DNA from: GWC2-37-8 sp964485555
GTDB lineage: Bacteria > Patescibacteriota > Minisyncoccia > Moranbacterales > GWC2-37-73
Length of the DNA stretch: 21,541 bases
Reading direction: 5' to 3'
NCBI GenBank assembly: GCA_964485555.1
Contig: CAZAJN010000003.1
Coordinates: 1 to 21,541 of the forward strand
Made by a program: the position numbers and the translations under genes. The notes under the pieces are model-generated. The model was not told the origin of the DNA. It saw only the letters and a list, made by a program, of their open reading frames with translations, and ran no database searches. Below, piece by piece: positions 7,777-14,713 of this stretch (positions are counted from its first letter, which is position 1; each line of letters starts with the position of its first letter).

Positions 7777-7804
7777 TGATTGAATGATTGAATGATTGAA
7801 TGAT
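7777..7804. repeat. TGATTGAA tandem repeat running into the yvcK start codon
   Basis: Three 8-bp units (7777-7800) are followed by a partial fourth (TGATG). The last A of unit three and the following TG make the first ATG of yvcK at 7800. The gap before it (7708-7745) also holds reiterated CATATAAA words. No ribosome-binding site is visible. Confidence 0.9.
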
Positions 7805-8825
7805 GCGCAAAAAAATTGTCACAATTGGTGGAGGAACCGGGAGCTTCATGCTCTTATCCGGACTCAAGAATCATGGCGCAGATATCTCTGCGATTGTGTC
7901 TATGGCTGATGACGGCGGATCTACCGGTGTTCTTCGAGATGAACTCGGCGTTCTTCCGCCAGGAGATGTGCGCCAGTGCTTGGTGGCGCTTAGTGATTCA
8001 TCCGAAATGCTTCGCAAGCTCATGAACTACAGATTCGAAGAGGGTGGACTCAAGGGTCACAGCTTCGGAAATCTTTTTCTTTCGGCTTTGGAAAAAACGA
8101 CCGGAAGTTTTCAACAAGGCGTCAAGGAGGCAGAAAAGATATTAAACATCAAGGGTCAAGTGATACCTGTAACCAATCAGGACGCAAGACTTTTCATGGA
8201 TCTTAACAATGGAAAGACGCTGAAGGGGGAGATTGAAATTTTAGCCAGCACCGAAATTAAAAAGCATGGCATAAGAAAAATATACTACAAGCCATTGGTT
8301 AGGGCTAACCCAGAAGCTGTTAAGAAAATATTGGAAGCCGACATGGTTGTTATCGGCCCTGGAAATCATTATTGCAGCATCATTCCGAATCTGATGATAA
8401 AGGAAATCGCTGATGCTCTCAGAAAAACAAAAGCCAAAGTCGTGTATAATTGCAACCTGACAAACAAGCCTGGACAGACGGATGACTTTGATTTGGACAG
8501 ATATATCGAAGAGATAAACAAATTTATCGGCAAGGATGGCATTGATTTTGTAACTTTCAATACGAAAAAACCAACAGAAAACGTGTTGGAGAAATATGAA
8601 AAACAAAAAGAGTTGATGATAGCATTTGATGCTGACAGGAAGCGGCGGAAATATAAGGTAGTCAGGGCGGATATTTTGAGCATGAAAAAACATCAGCACA
8701 GCAAGACTGACAAGATTGCTCATCTGCGGACATTTATCCGTCATGATAGTGATAAATTGGCCAAAGTGTTGATGATGATTTTGGAGTTAGGTGAATATGA
8801 AGCTATAATAAAGGAAATCATTTAA
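7800..8825 (+). CDS. yvcK: YvcK/CofD-family gluconeogenesis factor
   Basis: Cytosolic protein of the CofD/UPF0052 family. In Bacillus the homologue YvcK binds UDP-GlcNAc and is needed for normal cell-wall synthesis on gluconeogenic carbon sources. The family marks are GGGTGS near the start (10-15), SMADDGGSTGVLRDELGVLP (34-53), PGDVRQC just after it, N-Q-D-A-R-L in the middle, and VVIGPGNHYCSIIPNL, which parallels the usual V-I-G-P-G-S-L-Y-T-S-I-I-P-N-L block. The length of 341 residues is normal. Two adjacent ATG codons (7800 and 7803) can start it; the second would remove one Met only. The start codon is formed by a tandem repeat. It does not carry the F420-specific features of CofD, so a cofactor-synthesis role is unlikely. 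Confidence 0.92.
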   Translation: MMRKKIVTIGGGTGSFMLLSGLKNHGADISAIVSMADDGGSTGVLRDELGVLPPGDVRQCLVALSDSSEMLRKLMNYRFEEGGLKGHSFGNLFLSALEKTTGSFQQGVKEAEKILNIKGQVIPVTNQDARLFMDLNNGKTLKGEIEILASTEIKKHGIRKIYYKPLVRANPEAVKKILEADMVVIGPGNHYCSIIPNLMIKEIADALRKTKAKVVYNCNLTNKPGQTDDFDLDRYIEEINKFIGKDGIDFVTFNTKKPTENVLEKYEKQKELMIAFDADRKRRKYKVVRADILSMKKHQHSKTDKIAHLRTFIRHDSDKLAKVLMMILELGEYEAIIKEII

Positions 8826-8848
8826 ACCTACAAACATACAAACAATAT

Positions 8849-8929
8849 ACAAAATTACAAAATTACAAAACCATTATGTGTTAGAATTTTGTATTTTTAT
8901 AATTTTGTAACAATTTTGTAATTATGTAG
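8849..8929. repeat. Inverted word repeat ACAAAATT / AATTTTGT before the NRAMP-like gene
   Basis: The left part has tandem ACAAAATT words (8849-8870). The right part has the complement, AATTTTGTAA words (8885-8925), ending TATGTAGG. The arms can form an AU-rich hairpin. A TATAAT (8898-8903) lies inside the right part and may be a -10 box, but it lacks a good -35. TAGGGA (8927-8932) could serve as a weak Shine-Dalgarno. Confidence 0.7.
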
Positions 8930-8938
8930 GGAATAAAA

Positions 8939-10402
8939 ATGGAAACAAAAAACGAAATCAAAAATCCAGATCAATTTCAAGGAGAGACAAAACTCTTGAC
9001 ACTTTCTGAATTCAGAAGGGAGCTTGGGATTCCTTTGGTGTTGGCGAAAAAATTGATCGTATGGGGGGAGGTTGAAGCGGTCAAGGCGCTGGATGGAACA
9101 CTGCGGATTGCAGCTCCGGAGGTAGCCGTAGCGAGGGCTGTGATCGGAACGCCACTCAAAAAGACGTATTTGTTTGTGAGGGCATTGGGGCCAGGGCTCA
9201 TCACGGGGGCATCCGATGATGATCCAGGTGGAATAGGAACGTACTCATCTGTGGGTGCTCAATTTGGTATGGGAATCTTATGGATGGCTGCTTGGCTCTT
9301 GCCTATGATGTTGGCGATTCAAGAGACATGTGCACGCATTGGAATTGTCACGAATAAGGGTCTCGCGGCTGTGCTCAAAGAGCATTTTACAAAAAAGACT
9401 GTCATGACGGCGGTGCTATTGCTTACCATTGCCAATGTGGCTAATATTGGCGCAGATCTCGGAGCGATGGCGGCGTCACTGAACATGATAACAGGAATTG
9501 ATTTTGCTGTTGGCGCAGTTGCTTTTGCTGTAATCATAATTTTGCTCGAAATTTTCGTGAAATATCATGTTTATGTGAAAGTTCTGAAATGGCTGACCTT
9601 GTCAGTTTTTGCATACATCGTTGCTGGTGTGATGACGCACCCTGATTGGCTGAATGTTTTCAAAAATTCCTTCCTGCCTCAGATTTCTTTCACAAAAGAA
9701 TATATTTTTGCCATGATCGCCGTATTTGGAACCACCATCACGCCTTATTTATTTTTTTGGCAGGCATCTGAGGAGGTTGAGGATGGAAAGATGAATCATG
9801 CTTTGAAAAACAAGAAGGCTGTGCGCACCAGGGTTTCAGCCATGCGCACGGATGTGAACGCGGGGATGATCTTGGCCAACATCGTTTTCTTCTTTATTGT
9901 TTTGACCACCGCTAACGTGCTTTTCGCAAATGGCATCACTAATATTGATTCAGCTCAGGATGCCGCACTTGCCCTGAAGCCACTGGCGGGAAATTATGCC
10001 TTCCTTCTTTTTGCAATCGGAATCATTGGAACAGGATTTCTGGCTGTGCCGATATTGGCTGGAAGCGGCGCATACGCACTTAGTGAACTTATGAATTGGA
10101 ATAATGGGCTGGAGGAGAAATATTCTGATGCAAGAGGTTTTTATCTTGTCATCACATTTTCTATAATCGTCGGGCTTGCCATGAATTTTCTCGGCATCAA
10201 TCCCATCAAGGCTCTTTATTGGTCGGCATTTCTGAATGGAATAATCGCACTTCCTCTTCTGGCGATCATCATGAAAATAGGTGGAAACAAGAAAATAATG
10301 GGCAAGGAAACCAACCCTGCCTGGGTGAAGATTTGCGGATGGGCTGCTGTCGTTTCAATGTTTTCAGCTGTTGTCGTGATGATGGTTTTACAATTTAGTT
10401 GA
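8939..10402 (+). CDS. NRAMP (SLC11)-family divalent metal transporter with an N-terminal HTH-like domain
   Basis: Proton- or ion-coupled divalent metal transporter in the cytoplasmic membrane. The core starts at residue 80 with LGPGLITGASDDDPGGIGTY, aligning with NRAMP helix 1 (G-P-G-x-x-x-x-x-x-x-x-D-P-G-N). Helix 6 reads GTTITPYLFFWQ (264-275), where classical NRAMPs have M-P-H. About eleven hydrophobic helices follow the normal plan. The metal-binding Met and the His of helix 6 and the Asn of DPGN are all replaced (Thr, Tyr, Gly), so Mn/Fe selectivity is doubtful. As I recall, loss of that Met also marks the Mg2+-transporting NRAMP relatives (NRMT). Residues 20-68 resemble a small excisionase/MerR-like helix-turn-helix (LTLSEFRRELGIPLVLAKKL, then a wing). 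It ends in TGA, four bases before the next gene, and heads a five-gene operon. Confidence 0.88.
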   Translation: METKNEIKNPDQFQGETKLLTLSEFRRELGIPLVLAKKLIVWGEVEAVKALDGTLRIAAPEVAVARAVIGTPLKKTYLFVRALGPGLITGASDDDPGGIGTYSSVGAQFGMGILWMAAWLLPMMLAIQETCARIGIVTNKGLAAVLKEHFTKKTVMTAVLLLTIANVANIGADLGAMAASLNMITGIDFAVGAVAFAVIIILLEIFVKYHVYVKVLKWLTLSVFAYIVAGVMTHPDWLNVFKNSFLPQISFTKEYIFAMIAVFGTTITPYLFFWQASEEVEDGKMNHALKNKKAVRTRVSAMRTDVNAGMILANIVFFFIVLTTANVLFANGITNIDSAQDAALALKPLAGNYAFLLFAIGIIGTGFLAVPILAGSGAYALSELMNWNNGLEEKYSDARGFYLVITFSIIVGLAMNFLGINPIKALYWSAFLNGIIALPLLAIIMKIGGNKKIMGKETNPAWVKICGWAAVVSMFSAVVVMMVLQFS

Positions 10403-10406
10403 TCTT

Positions 10407-10961
10407 ATGCAAGATATTGAAAAGAAAATTGTTATATATTTGAATGGCTCGTGCTCAAAAAGGCTTGATAGGTTAAGTGCGATTGTAAGTGACATAAAGC
10501 TTTTGATCATAGTGTGGTCACTGGCTGGTTTGTATTTTCTGTGTAACGGTTTTGAAATTCTGGCTTTGCAACTGGTTTTTGTTTTCTTGCTCCACACTAT
10601 TTTTTGTGAAGGGATTTTGAAATATGGTGCCAAGTTCCTATCTCTAGAGCGCGTGAGACCATATTTGGCATATCCTGATGAAATAAGGAGAGTGGGAATT
10701 AATTTTTCCGATAAAACATCATCTTTTCCGTCTGGACATACGGCTGGAATGACAGGCGGCCTGTTCATGGTCTACAGCGCCTTTCCTCAAACGCTCTTAA
10801 TTTTGATCTTGCTAGGTGGTGTTGTGGCTTTATCACGCATTCACAATGGCTTGCATTACCCAAGCGATGTTTTGGCAGGAATATTATTGGGAATAACCTA
10901 TGGATTTGTTGCGTTGCAGCTAACTCCTTATCTGATTGATCTCATTAGCTCCATAAGATAA
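10407..10961 (+). CDS. PAP2-family membrane phosphatase
   Basis: Membrane phosphatase of the type-2 phosphatidic acid phosphatase superfamily. It probably hydrolyses a lipid phosphate or undecaprenyl pyrophosphate on the outer face of the membrane. The three-part active-site signature is present: K-F-L-S-L-E-R-V-R-P (one residue longer than the canonical K-x6-R-P), F-P-S-G-H-T in the middle, and SRIHNGLHYPSD (S-R-x5-H-x3-D). Hydrophobic helices lie on both sides, fitting a protein with five or six helices in 184 residues. It starts four bases after the transporter gene and ends three bases before the HAD gene, so all are co-transcribed. With ddl in the same operon, a BcrC-like role in recycling the peptidoglycan lipid carrier is plausible, but specificity is not proven by the sequence. 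Confidence 0.88.
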   Translation: MQDIEKKIVIYLNGSCSKRLDRLSAIVSDIKLLIIVWSLAGLYFLCNGFEILALQLVFVFLLHTIFCEGILKYGAKFLSLERVRPYLAYPDEIRRVGINFSDKTSSFPSGHTAGMTGGLFMVYSAFPQTLLILILLGGVVALSRIHNGLHYPSDVLAGILLGITYGFVALQLTPYLIDLISSIR

Positions 10962-10964
10962 TTT

Positions 10965-11609
10965 ATGATTTTCATAGACTTTGATGACGTCATCTTCAAT
11001 ACTAAGAAATTCAAAGAGGATCTGCGGAAAATCTTTTTTGGGTTTGGCATTTCGGATGAATGTTATGAGAAGACATATTATGCCTATGATGACAAGCGTT
11101 TGGTGAAAGTTTATGATCCGCGGGCGCAGATCAGGCGTATTGCTGATCTCCAGACAGTGAATGAGGAAAAAATATTATCAACCCTGGATTCATTCATGGA
11201 GCATTGCTCCAGCTATGTTTTTCCGGATGTGGAAGAATTCATCTCAAGCATGAAGCGTGAGAATGTGTATTTGCTTTCATATGGTGATATTGAGTTTCAA
11301 GGTGAAAAAATAAATAAATCCGGCATCAAAGACAAAATATCCAATGTTTTTATCACTGATAAATTAAAATCAGACATAGTTAGTATTATTTTGGAAAAAC
11401 AACAATTTGAAAGTGGTGAAAAAATATTTTTTCTTGATGATAGAATAGAGCAGATAGCTGATGTAAAGAGAAGAAATCCTGGCAGTATAACTATTTTGAT
11501 AAAACGTCCAGAGGGAAGATATCAGGAAATGCAAATGGAGGATTGTTGCAATCATCAGGCTCATAATTTAAGAGAAGCCACTAAAACAATAAACAGTTAT
11601 GAAAAATAA
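10965..11609 (+). CDS. HAD-superfamily hydrolase
   Basis: Small cytosolic haloacid-dehalogenase-type protein, probably a phosphatase. Motif I is IDFDDVIF with nucleophile Asp5 and acid Asp7. Motif II is the Ser in LLSYGD, a Lys in TDKLKSD is the likely motif III, and FFLDDR is motif IV with the metal-binding acids. The helical cap between motifs I and II is about 80 residues (type C1 position). Length is 214 residues. The substrate is unknown; a phosphorylated sugar or nucleotide are both possible. The last 11 bases overlap the start of ddl in another frame, which suggests translational coupling, and the gene lies between a lipid phosphatase and ddl. There is no Shine-Dalgarno at the ATG. Confidence 0.82.
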   Translation: MIFIDFDDVIFNTKKFKEDLRKIFFGFGISDECYEKTYYAYDDKRLVKVYDPRAQIRRIADLQTVNEEKILSTLDSFMEHCSSYVFPDVEEFISSMKRENVYLLSYGDIEFQGEKINKSGIKDKISNVFITDKLKSDIVSIILEKQQFESGEKIFFLDDRIEQIADVKRRNPGSITILIKRPEGRYQEMQMEDCCNHQAHNLREATKTINSYEK

Positions 11610-12666
11610 AATTCAAGTAGGGTTGGTATTTGGGGGGAAGAGCAGTGAGCATGGCGTCTCCCTTATTTCAGGTTGGAACATCTATAACGGTTTTGATAAA
11701 AATAAATACGAAATTATTCCAATAGGGATTTCAAAAGATGGATTATGGTACCAGGGAATAAACGAAGGTATTTGGATAAATTCAGAGAATCCCAAAACTG
11801 TATCTATTGATACAAGTCAAAGGTTGATAACTGTCGTAAGAAGAGGAATGGAAATTTGGACGTCGGGAGTTCATGACGGAAAATTTATCTCCAGAATCGA
11901 TATATTTTTTCCAATCACGCACGGTACTTTCGGAGAAGATGGATGTCTGCAAGGTTTTTTTGAAACACTGGGTGCTGATTACGTTGGCCCGGGAGTTTTG
12001 GGAAGTGCTGTCAGCATGGATAAGGATGTTTCCAAAAGACTTTTGCGAGATGCAGGAATCAAGCAATCAAAATTTCATACCATACGAAAATCGGAAAAGA
12101 ACAATGATGTCTTGATAAATAAAATTATCAAAGATTTAAAATTTCCAATATTTGTTAAGCCGGCCAATCAGGGATCTTCAGTTGGAGTATCAAAATCTGA
12201 AAACAAAATAGGGCTTAAAAAATCAATCACTCAAGCATTTAAATTTGATAAGAAAGTTATCTTGGAGGAGGCAATAAAGGGAAGAGAGATTGAATGTGCG
12301 ATTTTGGGCAATGAAAATCCAATAGCTTCCGAATTGGGTGAAATTGTTCTGACAAAAGGATTTTATTCTTACGATGCCAAATATATAGAAGAAGATGCTG
12401 CAAAGCCGGTTGTAGGAATAAAATTACCTAATGATGTAAAAAATAAAATTCAAAAAACTGCAATTGAGGTTTATAAAATACTCGAATGCGAAGGTCTTAG
12501 CAGGGTTGATTTTTTTTTAACAAATGACAACAAAATCTATGTTAATGAAATAAATACTCTTCCTGGCTTTACAAATATCAGCATGTATCCTAAATTGATG
12601 GAGTTCTCTGGTGTGAAATATGCCAAGCTTCTGGATAAGCTCGTAACTCTTGCTATGAAGAAATAA
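11599..12666 (+). CDS. ddl: D-alanine--D-alanine ligase
   Basis: ATP-grasp enzyme that joins two D-Ala for the peptidoglycan stem peptide. Conserved parts are FGGKSSEHGVSL (11-22, with Glu17 for substrate 1), HGTFGEDG (108-115), VKPANQGSSVGVS (186-198, ATP-binding loop), YSYDAKY (256-262, the Tyr-containing omega loop of D-Ala-D-Ala ligases rather than the VanA-type loop), RVDFF (302-306) and NEINTLPGFT (316-325, Mg2+ ligands). At 355 residues it is a normal length. The family's E-R-E-V-S is E-H-G-V-S here, a mild change. The gene overlaps the HAD gene by 11 bp and stops four bases before rlmN. Its presence implies that the organism makes a peptidoglycan precursor. Confidence 0.95.
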   Translation: MKNKIQVGLVFGGKSSEHGVSLISGWNIYNGFDKNKYEIIPIGISKDGLWYQGINEGIWINSENPKTVSIDTSQRLITVVRRGMEIWTSGVHDGKFISRIDIFFPITHGTFGEDGCLQGFFETLGADYVGPGVLGSAVSMDKDVSKRLLRDAGIKQSKFHTIRKSEKNNDVLINKIIKDLKFPIFVKPANQGSSVGVSKSENKIGLKKSITQAFKFDKKVILEEAIKGREIECAILGNENPIASELGEIVLTKGFYSYDAKYIEEDAAKPVVGIKLPNDVKNKIQKTAIEVYKILECEGLSRVDFFLTNDNKIYVNEINTLPGFTNISMYPKLMEFSGVKYAKLLDKLVTLAMKK

Positions 12667-12670
12667 TTGT

Positions 12671-13807
12671 ATGAATATTCAAAAACTCGAACAATTTTTA
12701 CAAGAAAATAATTTGCCAAAGTTTCGATTGGGGCAGATTCAGAAGGCTATCTTTCAAGATAGTGTTTCGTCATTTTCTGAAATTACAACACTATCAAAAG
12801 ATTTGCGTGAAAAGATGGAAAATGAGTTGAGTTTGCTGTCCTTTGCGGTTGAAAAAGTTTTGGAAGCCAAAGATGGGCAATCTATCAAGGCGCTATTGAA
12901 AATTCCCAAATGTCATTCTGAGCACCCGCTTCGCGAGCATAAACTCCGCGAAACGAAGTCGAGGAATCTGGGCCCAGATCTCTCCGCTACGGTCGAGATG
13001 ACAGACTTTGACCTTATTGAAACTGTTTTGATCTCTCCTAAGCCGGGAACATGGTCGGCTTGCATCTCATGTCAGGTGGGTTGCGCCATGGGTTGCAGAT
13101 TTTGCGCCACTGGAAAAATGGGTTTCAAAAGAAATCTGACCGCTGAGGAAATAACCGACCAGGTTTTATTCTGGAAACAATATTTAAAAAAGAACTTCCA
13201 TAACATTGAAAATTGCGATGTTAAAAACATCGTGTATATGGGCATGGGGGAGCCTTTCAATAATTGGCCGGAAGTTTCCGAGAGTATCAGAATTTTGACA
13301 GATGAAAAAATGTTCGGATTTGGTTCGCGCAGTCTTTCGGTTTCAACTTCTGGGATAGTGAGCGGCATTAAAAAGATGGCTAATGAATTTCCGCAAGTTA
13401 ATTTGGCCATCTCTCTTCATTTTGCCAGCGACGAAAAACGTTCACATTACATGCCCGTCAACAAAAAAGACGATTTGGAATCTCTCAAGAAAGCTCTGCA
13501 GGAATATTTTCAAGTGACAAAGAGAAAAGTTTTTTTGGAATACATCATGCTTGATGGTGTGAACGACACTGCACTTGATGCGAAAAAACTTTCAGAATTC
13601 ATATACTCGATAGGGCACACTCAACTTCTGCACGTAAACCTGATACGCTACAATACTACGAGCGAACAGCTCGTTCCATCATCAAAAACCCGCACCCAAA
13701 ACTTCAAGGCCGAATTGGAGAAATATCGCGTCAATGCAACAATCAGAAAAAGTTTAGGAGAAGAAATTAAGGCTGCTTGTGGGCAACTAGCTGGAACAGC
13801 TTCTTAG
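12671..13807 (+). CDS. rlmN: 23S rRNA (adenine-2503-C2)-methyltransferase with an in-frame repeat insertion
   Basis: Radical-SAM enzyme that methylates C2 of A2503 in 23S rRNA, and A37 of some tRNAs in E. coli. The iron-sulfur cluster cysteines are Cys138, Cys142 and Cys145 in GCAMGCRFCATG. The methyl-carrier Cys near the end is Cys370 in AACGQLAG, matching E. coli Cys355. Residues 81-111 (CHSEHPL to TVEMT) do not belong to the family; they are encoded by a 93-bp palindromic element placed exactly in frame between two beta strands of the N-terminal part. Without it the protein would be about 347 residues, the family's usual size. The insertion avoids the active-site barrel, so the enzyme is probably active. 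It is the last gene of the five-gene operon and is followed by a terminator. Confidence 0.95.
   Translation: MNIQKLEQFLQENNLPKFRLGQIQKAIFQDSVSSFSEITTLSKDLREKMENELSLLSFAVEKVLEAKDGQSIKALLKIPKCHSEHPLREHKLRETKSRNLGPDLSATVEMTDFDLIETVLISPKPGTWSACISCQVGCAMGCRFCATGKMGFKRNLTAEEITDQVLFWKQYLKKNFHNIENCDVKNIVYMGMGEPFNNWPEVSESIRILTDEKMFGFGSRSLSVSTSGIVSGIKKMANEFPQVNLAISLHFASDEKRSHYMPVNKKDDLESLKKALQEYFQVTKRKVFLEYIMLDGVNDTALDAKKLSEFIYSIGHTQLLHVNLIRYNTTSEQLVPSSKTRTQNFKAELEKYRVNATIRKSLGEEIKAACGQLAGTAS
12911..13003. repeat. 93-bp palindromic element inserted in frame in rlmN
   Basis: It starts TGTCATTCTGAGC and ends GTCGAGATGACA, so the ends are inverted repeats of TGTCAT. Its centre is the palindrome ATCTGGGCCCAGAT. 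It is exactly 31 codons long and remains open in the rlmN frame. A second member with the same ends and the same centre lies in elp3 (15004-15118). The base composition is far richer in GC than the surroundings. The arrangement resembles Rickettsia palindromic elements, which also lie in frame in genes. Confidence 0.9.
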
Positions 13808-13823
13808 TCCGCCTGCTGGCGGA
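13808..13823. repeat. Small GC-rich palindrome TCCGCC-TGCT-GGCGGA
   Basis: A 6-bp perfect stem with a 4-base loop starts on the base after the rlmN stop codon. It is GC-rich in an AT-rich gap and resembles the CCCGCC/GGCGGG palindrome in the broken tRNA at 19662-19675. Confidence 0.75.
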
Positions 13824-13853
13824 TTAGCTTCTTAACTTTTTAGAATAATAAAT

Positions 13854-13880
13854 AAAACAGTCCCAGGGCTGTTTTATTTT
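13854..13880. terminator. Bidirectional terminator between rlmN and the NUDIX genes
   Basis: AAAACAG (13854-13860) pairs with CTGTTTT (13869-13875), with an inner CCC/GGG helix. A T-rich tail follows on the + strand and an A/T tract on the other side serves the - strand. It separates the convergent rlmN and NUDIX genes and overlaps the NUDIX stop codon. Confidence 0.8.
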
Positions 13881-14284
13881 ATGAATCCAAAATGCTTGAG
13901 TGTTGGCAAAATGTTTGGAGCAAGATTTTCTTTTTCTAGATCTTTTAGTGGAATCCATTCCCATTCCCGTATGTCCTCACTGGGTGAAATTTCTCCAATA
14001 CGTCTAGCAAGAAAATGCACTAAGATAACATTAGTAACTCCATTGTTGGTTGCTTTAGTTGTGTGAATGAAGAAAGGTTTTGGATCGATTATTTCAATAT
14101 TTAAACCCATTTCTTCCTTCACCTTCCTTTTAGCATTTTCTGCAAGTGAGAAAGAAAAATCTTCAATGCGACCGCCGCAAAATTTCCAAAAATTCGTGTC
14201 CCCGTGAATATTAAGTAGTACGGAATTATTTTCAACAAGTACGGGGCCCGAGGCAATTATAATGTTAGTATAAATTTCAGTCAT
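13874..14284 (-). CDS. Degenerate NUDIX-domain protein (copy 1)
   Basis: A 136-residue protein of the NUDIX fold. I chose the ATG at 14284; a TTG at 14302 would add six residues but overlaps the preceding gene. The family block N-F-W-K-F-C-G-G (31-38) leads into the NUDIX helix, but the signature G-x5-E-x7-R-E-U-x-E-E-x-G-U is damaged. Its first Glu is absent, the R-E pair is Arg53-Lys54, and there is one extra residue. Glu57-Glu58 remain. The Glu lost from R-E is the catalytic base in MutT, so hydrolase activity is doubtful. It lies four bases after copy 2 and ends in the terminator shared with rlmN. Both copies share the ends IIIASGPV and LAPNILP-x-LK, so they arose by tandem duplication. 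Confidence 0.82.
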   Translation of the reverse strand: MTEIYTNIIIASGPVLVENNSVLLNIHGDTNFWKFCGGRIEDFSFSLAENAKRKVKEEMGLNIEIIDPKPFFIHTTKATNNGVTNVILVHFLARRIGEISPSEDIREWEWIPLKDLEKENLAPNILPTLKHFGFIK

Positions 14285-14288
14285 TGTT

Positions 14289-14678
14289 TTAAATAAAATC
14301 AAAATATTTTAAAACCGGCAAAATATTGGGCGCGAGATTTGCAGGTAGATTATTCACATCATGCCATTGCCACTGTTTAACTTCGTTACCCGGATTTATT
14401 TCGTTAGTAAATGTTGCTAAAAAATGTACTAAAATAACATCGATAATTGCACTATCTTTTTCTTTGGTTGTGTGCAGAATGTGAGGCTTATTATTTGTGA
14501 TTGCAATTTCAATGCCTAATTCTTCCTTTGCACGTCTGATTGCAGTTTGCTCAAGAGTTTCATTTTCTCTTACTTTTCCTCCGCAAAATTTCCAAAATGC
14601 ATCTTCACCTTGGATATCTAATAACACTTTATTTTCTCTGATGATGACTGGCCCAGAAGCAATAACGATTTTATTCAT
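14289..14678 (-). CDS. NUDIX-domain protein lacking one catalytic Glu (copy 2)
   Basis: A 129-residue protein of the NUDIX fold, which normally cleaves nucleoside diphosphates linked to another group. The signature is nearly complete: Gly34, Glu40, Arg48, then Arg49 where the canonical R-E has Glu, then Glu52-Glu53 and Gly55. The same Glu is missing in copy 1, so the change probably predates the duplication. The fold block A-F-W-K-F-C-G-G (27-34) and the C-terminal LAPNILPVLKYF match copy 1. It starts at the ATG at 14678, 35 bp after the elp3 stop, and is probably in the same - strand transcript. Substrate and activity are unknown. Confidence 0.85.
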   Translation of the reverse strand: MNKIVIASGPVIIRENKVLLDIQGEDAFWKFCGGKVRENETLEQTAIRRAKEELGIEIAITNNKPHILHTTKEKDSAIIDVILVHFLATFTNEINPGNEVKQWQWHDVNNLPANLAPNILPVLKYFDFI

Positions 14679-14713
14679 ATTTTTACTTTAAAAACTTTAT
14701 GAGCTTTATAACT

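Noticed and set aside
8241..8744. Antisense open frame of 167 codons inside yvcK
   Set aside because: It is fully within a well-conserved gene on the other strand, has no initiation signals and no recognisable domain.
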